Shown: positions 25,720 through 35,741, numbered from the stretch's first letter. The stretch is DNA of 64,000 bases from Hibiscus mutabilis (GCA_019671005.1 CM033715.1:2046001-2110000); one strand, 5' to 3'. Made by a program: numbers and translations. The notes: generated by a model from the letters alone, not told the origin.

Positions 25720-25925
25720 TAAATGTTATCAAAAGATATAACATTTTAAGTTAAAATGGTAAGTTTCGAAACTTACCAAAATATGTAACATTTTCGGTTG
25801 CAACCTAAAATGTTACGATTATATATAATATTTTAGGTTGCAACCTAAAATTTAGATAACATTATTTGTTGCAACTTAAAATATTACTGATACATATAAC
25901 ATATTAGGTTGGATGTTGTAAGACC
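25720..25925. repeat. Palindromic GGTTGCAACC / CTAAAATGTTAC repeat cluster
   Basis: The words CCTAAAATGTTAC and AGGTTGCAACCTAAAAT occur repeatedly in both orientations, so TTTTAGGTTGCAACCTAAAA is itself a palindrome near 25832-25851. Related words recur at 27180-27275. This may be a decayed MITE family or a hairpin-forming repeat. No gene. Confidence 0.65.
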
Positions 25926-26104
25926 CAAAATTCATAGACAAGTTTCGGAACATGTCACGAAACAACGTCTCTATTTAAGATATTCTCCATTGTTATCAAT
26001 CAAAGGATATGGTGTTTCAATGAGGGAAAGCAATTCTTATAGAGAGAAATATGTAAAAAGTTTAAAATTTTAAATTGAGACTTTAAATTTTGATTTTTTT
26101 TTCA

Positions 26105-26232
26105 AAAAATTTATTTTCAAGTTTTTAACTCTTTAATGGTGATTTTGTTAATTCCGAACTAAACTTAAAAAAAAATATTGTGTAATGAAGATTTTTTTTA
26201 TTGTGTATGAGTAATCTAAACTTGCCAAAGTC
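26105..26232. repeat. Left member of an imperfect direct repeat flanking the plastid insertion
   Basis: Shares TTTAATGGTGATTTTGTTAA, a following CTAAACTTAAA word and a final AATCTAAACTTG word with 26990-27090, about 880 bp to the right. Confidence 0.7.
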
Positions 26233-26349
26233 ACGAAATGGGTAAGGCGTCAATCCATAAAGCAGACTATGCAATGTACTCTGGGTTATGAGAGACATTT
26301 TACCAGAAGTTTATATTGTATCAATCTACCCTTGTGTGTGTGATTCCTG

Positions 26350-26960
26350 TTGAAACATATACTTAGGATAGGTGCATCGCAAGCGATTTCAAAGCGGACT
26401 CCCCGTTCATTAGATAGAGAAGATCATCAAGATCTCGCAATCCGATGCCGAGCTTATTCCAATTCAATGAGCATTCTCAATATTATGCCTTGAAGAAGAC
26501 TCGCATCTCCACGCTCTTTAACACGAGATTTTGAGTCTCACATGTCTACCATTTCACCATCAAGGCGTCTTGAACGCTTGTCTAGCATTTCACCGCCAAG
26601 GCAACTTAAAAGTGAATCATATTTTATGAATATGATATCTATCTAGTGTGATGTATGGAATATATGACAAAGGTGAAGTGTTGGAGTATTTCTACTGATC
26701 GACCATGTCATATAGGCTCGAGTTGGACATCCAATTGCTTCGATATAAAATATCCGAATGATGTCTTATATATTAAGATTATATTAAATATATGATTATA
26801 TTGAAAAGGTAGAAATCAAACCTATTTATTTCTCAATTCTATAGAGAAAAAAAGGTGAATAGGGTCCCAAATAACGAGAGATATGTAAAAAGAAGGCTCG
26901 ATTACGCTCATTCCTAATCCTAAATGAAATGTAACGACGTAGGGATCCAAAATTAGGTAA
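26350..26960 (-). other. Nuclear plastid DNA insertion (NUPT), ycf15/trnL-CAA/ndhB-type region
   Basis: The insertion contains a plastid trnL-CAA copy and spacer text that I recognise from the plastid inverted repeat around that tRNA, for example GCATCGCAAGCGATTTCAAA near 26372 and GGAGTATTTCTACTGATCGA near 26684. It also carries many C-to-T and G-to-A differences from the plastid sequence as I recall it, which is expected for methylated nuclear copies. The exact ends are uncertain; the flanks become ordinary AT-rich nuclear sequence. Confidence 0.75.
26487..26566 (-). pseudogene. trnL-CAA: Plastid trnL-CAA-like pseudogene inside the NUPT
   Basis: Read on the minus strand, the 80 bases begin GCCTTGATGGTGAAATGGTA and end with the complementary acceptor strand TCAAGGC. 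The anticodon loop reads CTCAAAATC, with anticodon CAA. Length and layout, with a long variable arm, fit tRNA-Leu. Differences such as ATGTGAG for the ACGCGAG expected from plastids suggest CpG decay. A nuclear copy like this would not be expressed as a plastid tRNA. Confidence 0.85.
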
Positions 26961-26989
26961 TTGATGAAAGAAATAACTTATTGGCAAGT

Positions 26990-27092
26990 TCTTTAGCTTT
27001 TAATGGTGATTTTGTTAATTCTGACCTAAACTTAAATTTTTTATTGAATAATAAAAATTTCTTATAGTATATGAGCAATCTAAACTTGATTT
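26990..27092. repeat. Right member of the imperfect direct repeat flanking the plastid insertion
   Basis: Shares TTTAATGGTGATTTTGTTAA and the downstream word order with 26105-26232. See that entry. Confidence 0.7.
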
Positions 27093-27469
27093 TAACAAAT
27101 CAAATCCGGAATTAAGTAATTGATGAAAATTGTGATACTGTTTTTAAGCTAAAATTCTTGATTTTGAGTAAAACGACAATTTAGGTTGGGAAGTTTCGAA
27201 ATCCAGAACAAGGTTTTTATATTTGTCGTGAAACCTAAAATGCAACTACTATGTATATCACTTTAGGTTGGAATGACACAATTTTTTTATAAGTTTCGAA
27301 ACTTCCGACTGAATTTCGACACTTGTCATGAAACCAAAAATATAACTAGTATATCCGCAACACGAACAAAAATATGGTCGCAACCACAATTTAAATCACT
27401 CGCCCTCCAGACTTTCAAATTCGCTTTTGGCAATAAAAACAAGGCTCATTCGTGCACTGATCATTTGTA

Positions 27470-27860
27470 ATGAAGTTTATGGTATTTCCAGTTGTTTTCC
27501 CTTTGGTTGTTGCGTTTGCTAGCAACTTTTCCCAAGAATATGACCTCACATGGGGAAGTGACCGAGTTATGATACTGAAGAATGGTGAGCTGCTCAGTGC
27601 TCACTGTCTCACTCAAGAAATTAGGGTCTAGTAAAGCTCCATACCCCAAGAGCCGGGCAATGAGGGTTCATTCGAGTACTTGGAATGCGGATAGCTGGGC
27701 AACAAGAGGTGGTCTTATAAAAACAGATGGGGGCAATGCCCCTTTCACAGCTTCCTATAGGAACATGAGTGCACAAGCATGCATTTGGATGCCCCAAGCC
27801 TGGAAAGATTGATGTGGCTGCAGGAGCATTACATGGTTTACGACTACTGCCTCTCCAGTG
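27470..27860 (+). pseudogene. Xyloglucan endotransglucosylase/hydrolase (XTH) pseudogene, catalytic exon missing
   Basis: The frame from the ATG at 27470 gives a hydrophobic signal-peptide-like start, then ASNFSQEYDLTWGSD and VMILKNGELLS, an XTH N-terminus. It stops at 27632-27634. A different frame then gives STWNADSWATRGGLIKTD and APFTASYRN, the conserved C-terminal half of XTHs, stopping near 27812. A third stretch reads HYMVYDYC, the XTH C-terminal motif. The central part with the DEIDFEFLG-type catalytic motif is absent: N-terminal and C-terminal segments are almost directly joined. With two frame changes and no active site this is a dead gene. XTHs remodel cell-wall xyloglucan. Confidence 0.85.
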
Positions 27861-28025
27861 TGTTGGTGTGTTGCTACAACTTAGACAAAAATCTACACTT
27901 CGATCCCCACTAGTGGCCTATTGGCAGCTCATGTCCCGAATTCAACACCTAATATAACACTACACTACCCTATTTCTTCTCTTTGCTAGCAGGCATGCAA
28001 TTCATATCATATATTTTCCCTTTAC

Positions 28026-28290
28026 GGGTGATTATTTTATGTACTAGCGGTAGAAATAAAAAAAATTCACAACCATCTTAATTTTAATGTTTAGAAATTC
28101 AATTTAAGGTTTAAAACTTAGTTGTTTAGACTTAGGGGTTTAAAATGCAAGGGATGTCAAATTTAAAGTTTATAAGTTATAACCTAAATTTCTATCATAT
28201 TATCTTAAACTTAAACTAAATCATTAAACCCTAAAACTAAAACATTTATAAAATTTTTGTTTCTACGGCCGATGCATAAAACATTTCCCC
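28026..28290. mobile_element. MITE with telomere-like interior (second example)
   Basis: The inverted termini are GGGTGATTATTTTATGTACT and the complement of GGGGAAATGTTTTATGCATC; both run on into GCGGTAGAAA/GGCCGTAGAAA. The interior includes AAACCCTAAAACT-like words. The build resembles the element at 7375-7623, but the termini differ, so they are not the same family. The target duplication is not clear. Confidence 0.55.
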
Positions 28291-30544
28291 TCTACCAAAA
28301 CCATGCTCCTAAACCATTCTCATTTTTTTATCTAATGTAACCAACTTTTCCTACAACTTTTTAGCATGATATGATTAAAGCTTATAGATTAGTGCATAAC
28401 CAATATAATCGAATCATACAGATCAAAATATAAACATATAACCAGCATTTCCAATTAACACGATAGTTCAAAACTGCGCAAGATGAGCACAATTATATTG
28501 CTAAAACTACCGGTTAAAACATCAATAATACAAAATATTATGGATATATAAATATATACTCACGCATCTACCAACAAATTAAAATCCCATCCGTAAAGAA
28601 TTCATCAAAACTACTTTCTTATCTGTGTGAAGAGCTCAGGAGGTTTTCCCATTTGTCCATTATCGCCTCCAAGGGCTGAGAAACCAGCATTTCTTTGTTG
28701 GCTGCCCAAAGCACCGAACCCACCACTCCCTACACAGATAGATACTTACGTGGCTTAAGTCACAATCATAAACAATATACAGAGCCAGACTAGGACAAAC
28801 AGAATAAACACCGAATTTTACCTGTGCCAGCAGCAGCAAATCCTCCAGTGCCACCAGAAGCAGCTCCAGCAAATCCTCCGGTGCCACCAGATGCACCACC
28901 TGAAGCCAGACCACCAAATCCACCCCCTCCTGAAGCCACACCACCGAATCCACCCCCACCTGAAGCAACACCACCGAATCCACCACCACCTGAAGCCAGA
29001 CCACCAAATCCACCACCTGAAGCAACACCAGAAAACCCCCCAGCACCTGAAGCCAAACTAGAAAAGCCACCAGTAGTAGAGGCCATACCAGCAAACCCAC
29101 CTCCTGTTGCAGGATTAGAAAATCCAGCAGCAGATTGAGGACTAGCAAAACCACCACCAAAACCGCTCGTGGAAGCAAATCCACTTCCTGGTAGTGTAGT
29201 GCCAAGCTGCCGTGACAGCCCAAAAGAACCAAGAACTGATCCCAAAGCCTGCTGTCCAGCTCCAAGCTGTGCTGGTTGGCCAAAAGCACTCTGAGCAGGA
29301 GCTTGACCAGGTGTGCTAGAAGCAAAGCCGCCAGAGAATGCACCAAAACTTGCAGGTTGAGCCGATTGGGAAGGCTGTGGAGATTGGAAACTAAATGATG
29401 CAGGTCTAAACAACTCCCCACTATTAACAGTCGTGGTGAATGAAGAGATAGCCGGACTTGTAGGCACAACTCCAAATGGAGCACCAAATGGGTTAGGCTT
29501 AGGAGCAGTTGGGCTAGGAGTTGAGCCAATTCCGAAGCTACTTAAGCTTCCCAAGCCAAGTTCACTCATTTGGTTTGTCTCAGGAGCCTCCTCCTCCATC
29601 TCATCCTCTTGTGTGACATCCAATGTTCCGCTTTTTCCATTAGAGGTACTAATGCTAGTTGACACTAGTGCTGAAAGACTATCTCCAGTAGAAGGCTGCA
29701 GTGGCTGAGCATTTGATGCCAGATTAGTTACAGGACTTGCAACATCAATGATGCTGGTTTGGCTTCCAGATGACACTCCAGTAGGTGTTTCACTTTTCAT
29801 TGGAGATGATACTGCAAATTGAGGCTTCAAGCCCAATTCTGCTTCTGGAAGTTCATGTTGCAGAGGTGGTGCCTGTATCAACGAATCCTCATCTTGTTTC
29901 AAGCCAGGTATTTCCTTATGCGGTTGAGCCTCAATTTTCAAAATATCAGACGAATTCACGGGAGATGAATCAGAAGGCAAGTACAGGCATTTGGAGAGGC
30001 TGAATAGACAAGGAAACGGAAGAAACAAAAGCAGGGAATGAAACTGATGATGAGGATGAAGATAGCTTTTTTATTAACATCTACTGCAACTATAGAACTT
30101 GGCGTAGATTCACTAAATTCTGTCGTAGGTGAGGAAGTAGACACTGCTGAAAATGAAGTTGAAAAGGAAAATTTTGGTGCTGATGTAGAACTAGTTGCTG
30201 TAGATGATGAGACATTAACTGACGTGGTGATTGATGTTTGTGGTGAAGTCGTTGTTGCGCGTAATAAGTGCTACGCAAATGTGCAAGTATACACGTCGCA
30301 AGTTATAGTATAAAAGATATCGTCTCCACAGGGATTGGTGCTACTTCAAGAATCTAGTCTCTTGCACTGTAAAAAGTAAAAACACAAATAAAGGATTATA
30401 GGAGTTTAACTAATAACTAATCTAGAAAGCAATAAAGTAAATGAATAGATGAGATCAATTGAGAGAGAGATAGGCCAGGTTATCGTGAGTTGAGGTGTGA
30501 TAGCCGATTGGATCGTTTTGGTAAAAGAGTGCACGGGCAACTCA

Positions 30545-30607
30545 GTTGCCGTGGCAACTTGCACAACGAGGTTGCCTTGGCAACTAATCGATGGTTGCCT
30601 GGGCAAC
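30545..30607. repeat. Cluster of three GTTGCCNNGGCAAC-type palindromes
   Basis: Units at 30545-30558 (GTTGCCGTGGCAAC), 30571-30584 (GTTGCCTTGGCAAC) and 30594-30607 (GTTGCCTGGGCAAC), within the LTR-like insert. Confidence 0.9.
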
Positions 30608-31507
30608 TAGTTGGGCAACTACTTGGGCGTCTGGGCAGCAACCTTCAAGGTTCGGCAGAACGTTCTTCAATGGTTTCTTCTTATCCCTAAGTCGAAACTC
30701 TAGCTACTTGTGCATGCCTTGATAATACATCCATGCGTGAATCAAGGGTGAACAACAACCAATCTTGCGCTCCTCTTAGCCGTTGAAATCCTTAACTTAT
30801 TCCTAAGCCGGATTAATCTTCACCATCAATAGATTGAATAAAGATCATATTCATTCGTTTCTTGAATCTAACTCTCCCGATATTAGATAAATAGATGAAA
30901 TCACGAGATCCTCTCCCAATTCACTCGCAAACAAGAATAAGAACCAAGAATGAATAAACCTTGAATAGAAAAGTGCAAACTCTTATTACCTAAACAAAAA
31001 CCAATAGTTTCTCACAACCACAAAACACAATAACCATAGCCAAATAGATTTAGTTCATGGCTAGGTTCCAAAGAAACACAAGATAAACAATCCCTAGCAT
31101 GAACCCAATCGAACAAGAAAGAAAAGGATGAAGAAGGAGGCTTGTCGAAATCCTCCTTGCCCTTGATGCTTGTCGAAAATTCTCTCCTCTTGCCCTCCTT
31201 GGACTTGTCGAAATTCCCCTCTCTTTTTTTCTCTATGGATTGTCGAAATCTCCATCTTATTTATAGGGCTAGGCCAAAGTCCTTCTTTGAGGAGGAAGTT
31301 AAGTTGGAATTAAATTATCTTTAAAGAATATAATTCTTTATTATAATTATATTCATACTAAAACTTCTCATATCTTCTTGGAATTTAATTCTTCTTTAAT
31401 CTCTGCATGGAAATCAAATTCCTTTGGGTTTGGGCTTTGCTCTACGTCATCTTGGGCTTGTCTAGTCATCAATTTCGATTACCATATCACCTTTGCTCTT
31501 GTCGACA

Positions 31508-31593
31508 ATTGCCATGGCAACTGGCTCAGCGTCTCCTTCATGTATTGCCCTGGCAACTAGCTCGGCGTCTCCTTCATGCATTGCCCTGGCAAC
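31508..31593. repeat. 36-bp tandem array with ATTGCCNNGGCAAC units
   Basis: Units at 31508-31521, 31544-31557 and 31580-31593, spaced exactly 36 bp. Each is followed by a CTNGCTC(A/G)GC(G/A)TCTCCTT(C/T)-type spacer. Inside the LTR-like insert, near its 3' end. Confidence 0.9.
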
Positions 31594-32417
31594 TAGCTCG
31601 GCATCTCCTTTGGCAAATGATCCTGCACATACACACAAAACACACCAAAGCAGCATCTTTTCCCACAAAAACTACCAAGTTATGTAATCAAGCTCAACGA
31701 TGGAAGGAAACATGGATTAATGCATGAATGGCTAATTATGCAACTAATATGGGCCTAAGTCTAACAATAATATGAGTAAAAAGGGTAAGAAAAATAGTAC
31801 TTTTGAACACTTATCAGTCGTCATAGTTGAAAATGATGATGAAAAAAACGGAGTTGGGGAACTGAATACTGAAGATGATGAATCTGAAATTGGCTTCAAG
31901 AATGCAGAAGACTGTGATATCTTATCAATTGGCTGGTTTTTGCTTGTTATAATATTGAATTGTGAAACTTTGGCATGCAGGGGAGGAGATGTAGAAACAG
32001 CAGCTGGAGGTATGAACTGAGAGTTGTTACTGTTAGAAGAACCAAATAGCGTACTCTTTGTGGTAGATGGCACATGTTTCGAATCCCCTAATGCTGAATT
32101 TACAAGCACAGTCCCTTTACCATCTGAAGTTAAGACGTCAGTAGATTTCTTTGTCAATGAAGCCACCTTGGAGATTGATGACTCTTGAAATGGATTAGGT
32201 CTAAACTGTAGACTCGATTGAATTTCATTCTCATTGTGTGTTTCCCCAGAACAATTCTGCACCATCATAGGCTGTGATCCTGGTGAGGATGATAAGGCGG
32301 TGAAGTTACTTGTTTGAACTGGAGAAGATTTCCACCCGGCATAATGAGGTGGTGGTAGAGAACTATTAGCCCATCGGAAAACAGTTGATTCAGATTCCTG
32401 TTTTGGTAATGCATCCG

Positions 32418-32569
32418 GACTATATATATGTTCGGAGTATTAGCCCATCATGCTATAGCAGTATAGTAAAGCACCCATTTAGCATAATTATATGTTCGGA
32501 CTATATATGAGTAAAGTTAGTTTAGAAACTTTTGATTAGATGCAATTATGTAATCCATTAGAATGTTTT
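32418..32569. other. Breakpoint-flanking sequence with short copied words
   Basis: Directly beyond the NUP214 copy. TATTAGCCCATC occurs both inside the copy (near 32364) and here (near 32438). CGGACTATATAT occurs near 32416 and 32494. No gene. Confidence 0.6.
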
Positions 32570-33182
32570 TGTAAAGCTTTCACTTTTTTTGAAAGGTAAG
32601 TATGATTTTATTACGGCAACCATACAAATACAAAACATCGTTATGGTCCTCATTAAAAAACCTTCTTAAACCTAAAATGGAGAAAAAATAGCGCACCATA
32701 ACAATAGTGATATCCCTACAACCAAAAACAAACCTGCATGAAAAATGCTAGCTAAGATTGTCATCAATACAAAACTCTGTGTCAACTACTATAACGATAA
32801 TAGTTCCAAAAGAAAAGAGTTCACCAGACGCTGCAGAAAAGAAACATGAATCACCCACATCCTCAACTCCAGCCATTACCACTAGGTTCAGGAAATTCAA
32901 AACGGCAGATCGAAACATATTAACTGACCTTCTGCCAAACGTGTAGTTGAATGCTTGCTAACCCTTCTTGCGCCAAACAGTGAGCAACACAGTTAGATTC
33001 TCTGAACGCAAACACCAGCATCCAGTCATGTTCAAGGCACAGTGCATTACATCGCGAGACTAGTGGCGCAAAGTTTAACGGTGAAAGACTTGGATTTTTG
33101 ACCCAATTGACAGCCAACAAACTATCCGATTCAATGATCAATTTGTATGACTTTACCCAGCTCGATTGTAAAGCTTTTACTT
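32570..33182 (-). mobile_element. 5'-truncated LINE (non-LTR retrotransposon) with 16-bp TSD
   Basis: A near-identical 16-bp word, TGTAAAGCTTTCACTT at 32570-32585 and TGTAAAGCTTTTACTT at 33167-33182, flanks the element. A short T run at the left end is the poly(A) tail of a minus-strand insertion. The minus-strand frame 33141-32920 reads IIESDSLLAVNWVKNP, then FRESNCVAHCLAQEG: the C-terminal RNase H-like domain often found in plant LINEs. The rest is 3' UTR. Only the last ~580 bp of the element is present. Confidence 0.85.
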
Positions 33183-33624
33183 ATATTCAAACTATTTACT
33201 TAATTTTGTTTCGTTTCAAAGATTTTTTTTGTGTGAACAATTATGCTAGAAAATTTTAATATTTTTTTGTTTGCGGTTTAGCTTGACTTATATCTTAATG
33301 TATATCTTATTGGTTGGGTGATGTTAAGAGTTTATCAACGATAAGATGTGTTATGTTAGCTAGTGAGATTAGTATAGCTCACTATTTTAATAATTTAATG
33401 GTAATTTTGTCTCATTTATGTCGATGTTTGTAATAAAATAGAGAAAATTTTATATGAACCGGATCATATAATGAGAATCGGAAGATACCTCTGACAAATG
33501 TGAGATACTTAATTTGCCTACCGATGGAGAATGGAGAGAACATAATAAACCTTCCAAATGAAGCTTCGTTTGCTTGAAGACATGGGTGTACATTTTACTT
33601 ATAACTAGGTGTCTAGAGCACAAA

Positions 33625-33693
33625 GGTGTGGTGATGTAATTGGTTATCATGTCAATCTAACACAATAGTCTCTAGTTTAAGCCCGGGCCACTC
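33625..33693 (+). pseudogene. tRNA-Val(AAC)-like sequence, copy 1
   Basis: TGTAATTGGTTATCATGTCA resembles the D-arm (A box) of plant tRNA-Val. The anticodon region TCTAACACA contains AAC, and TTTAAGCCCGGG resembles the T-arm (B box). Acceptor pairing is poor, so it is a decayed tRNA gene or the head of a tRNA-derived SINE. Confidence 0.6.
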
Positions 33694-33979
33694 TAATTTA
33701 TTTCCTTTTTTTAGCTTTTTTCATTCTATAGAAAGAAAGGATGAAAAAATAATGAGCTTGTGCCATTGCACAGGATCGATGTTTGTAATAAAATATAGAA
33801 AATTTTATATAAACCGGATCATATAATGAGAATCGGAAAATACCTATGACAAACGTGAGATACTTAATTTGCCTACCGATGGAGAATGGAGAGAACATAA
33901 TAAACCTTCCAAATGAAGCTTCGTTTGCTTGAAGATATAGGTGTACATTTTACTTATAACTAGGTGTCTAGAGCACAAA

Positions 33980-34046
33980 GGTGTGGTAATGTAATTGGTT
34001 ATCATGTCAATCTAACACAGTCTCTAGTTTAAGCCCGGGCCACTCC
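33980..34046 (+). pseudogene. tRNA-Val(AAC)-like sequence, copy 2
   Basis: Second copy within the tandem duplication. It differs from copy 1 by GTAATG for GTGATG in the A-box region and by a deletion of a few bases after the anticodon stem. Same interpretation. Confidence 0.6.
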
Positions 34047-34084
34047 AATTTATTTCCTTTTTTAGCTCTTTTTCGTTCTATCGA

Positions 34085-35741
34085 ACCCAAGTCACCCAAG
34101 TGACAAGTAAAAATACTCACCAATATACTACAACAACCTTGTTGTTGCTTGACTTCTTGGTTTCATATATATCAGATTTAATAATTCTTGCAGGCTGCTA
34201 TGCACGTTTTCATTGATTATGATCAAAACTACTCATAAAATTCGATCAAATTCGTTGTGTGATACATGAATTATGATTCGGTGCAATTGCGTATACGAAA
34301 TTTTTTTATTTTAGTTCAATTATACACATAGAACTTTAATTTTTAATTCAATTGTATAGCTTTAAAAAATAAATATGCCCATTTATTTCCATATTAAATA
34401 TATTTAAGTATTTGCGTATTCAATGCGAAACTAAAATGATTCTACACCGCTAACAATATTAGTAATTGTAAAAACTGAATCAAATCAAAATTTTCATGTA
34501 CAGAATCAAAGTTCTATGTATAACCTTTCACATTTTAGTAAAGTTCTTCTCTAGTTTTGATATGTATTCCATTTCTATCTCTATAAACATTTTTTTTGAA
34601 AAAAATCTCTATAAATATTTTGTTGTCTTTTATGTTCATTTCACGATTTATATTTAAAGTTCAGAATTATCTCTTCCAATAATATTTAGTCCTTTTTAGG
34701 TTTTGTGGTTGTTCTCTCAACAATATCGTTTTCAAAATTCCTATTTGAATTATTTTCTTGGGAGTGTAACAGACTTTAGCACCAGAGACGGACGCAGAAT
34801 TTTATGTTAGGGGTGAACCTATAGATATTCTAGGGCGTGAGCTTATAAAATTTTAGGGGGCGCGAAAATAAATTTTTAATAAGAAATACATATTAAAATT
34901 TCTAAAAAATTTAAATCATATAAGAATTTTAAAATTTTAGGGGGCGAACGTCCCCTTCAGGCCCTCTAGATCCATCCTTGTTTAGCAGTATCAACATAGT
35001 ACTTAAATATGTCTTTTTTCCTCTTCGTAGATATCTTTCGGAATTGTATTTATTTACTTAAAATACATTTAATATTTTTATATAAATTAAATATATAGAT
35101 ATATAATGTGTACACGTATTCGACAAGAAATACGCTTCGACAATGATCTTATTCCAACTATTATTTTGCTAACGTGGAATAGTGCAACTAGTAATAAATT
35201 ACTAATAGCATAAAAGTTTTTCGCTTCGAAAAATTATATTGAAATTTAAAAATGATTGGATTAATTTAAAGTTAGATTATAACAAAATATGAGATCATTT
35301 TGAAACATAATAATGAAAAATAATTAAAATACAACTGAAAATAAAAAAAATTGTTTGAATGTAAAAGAAATACACAAAATGTGTCAAAATTATATGTATA
35401 ATTCAACTATCCTCCGTTTTTATTTTACGGTTCATGAAAACTAAACATTTTCGGGAATCATATTATCACAAGAAATTATATAAAATAAATGCATCATAAC
35501 AAATAAATTTTCTTTAAATTGAACGACTATGATATAGAGAATACACAGAGTTATGGATTGGGACATTGCAATAACATATATATATATATATATATATATT
35601 AAATTGAATCAAAAAATGCAAAATATGAAAATAATTGAGATATGAATACTACAAAAGAATAATTAGAAAATATGAACATAATTCAAATATAAAAAAACAT
35701 CAAAATTTTCATGCAAGCATTGTATATTACGAAAAATAGTA
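34085..35741. other. AT-rich spacer; possible small MITE at about 34786-34977
   Basis: No gene. At 34786-34977 inverted ends GACGGACGCAGA and the complement of GGATGGATCTAGAGG, with AGGGG(C/T)G(A/C) words facing each other, look like a common plant MITE type, but no target duplication was found. A (TA)n run is at about 35577-35600. Confidence 0.45.

Larger units (their letters stand above)
30248..31821 (+). mobile_element. LTR-like insert (solo LTR or small non-autonomous LTR element) in the NUP214 pseudogene
   Basis: The insert is 30253-31816 (1564 bp). It starts TGTTGCGCG, ends CACTTATCA, and is flanked by gtcgt at 30248-30252 and 31817-31821. The parental NUP214 has only one gtcgt at this site, so the insertion is proved by comparison. 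The start, with CGCAAGTTATAGTATAAAAG and CTCCACAGGGATTGG, resembles a widespread plant LTR type as I recall it. It carries six 14-bp palindrome-like units (see the next two entries). No gag/pol and no second LTR were seen. Confidence 0.88.
28611..32417 (-). pseudogene. Inverted, truncated NUP214 copy (3' end), split by an LTR-like insert
   Basis: Read on the minus strand, this matches the end of the NUP214 gene (61818 to past 64000) almost base for base, including the last intron (28729-28821). Exonic parts: 32417-31817, interrupted by the insert 30253-31816, then 30252-28822, then 28728-28611 with the stop at 28611-28613. It starts mid-exon at the sequence shared with 61818, so promoter, beta-propeller and coiled coil are missing. 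Two indels relative to the parent, an about 8-bp loss near 30060 and a 2-bp loss near 29980, break the frame. Because an intron is kept, this is a DNA-level duplication, not a processed copy. It also shows the parent's last exon, which runs off the window: about 39 codons ending PELFTQIRK. Confidence 0.93.
33421..34084. repeat. Tandem duplication (about 310 bp per copy, offset 355 bp)
   Basis: Copy 1 (33421-33735) and copy 2 (33776-34084) run in parallel from TCGATGTTTGTAATAAAATA to TTTTTCNTTCTAT, with a few substitutions and small indels. Each copy contains a tRNA-Val-like sequence. A 40-bp joining stretch lies between them. Confidence 0.9.

Noticed and set aside
28824..29138. Open frame rich in PPNPPPPEA (plus strand), extensin-like; a twin lies at 63539-63853 on the minus strand
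   Set aside because: It is the antisense shadow of the Gly-rich FG repeats of NUP214 and its copy; Pro codons mirror Gly codons.
31142..31324. Short plus-strand frame in the LTR-like insert
   Set aside because: It lies in low-complexity repeats of TTGTCGAAAT words; no domain.
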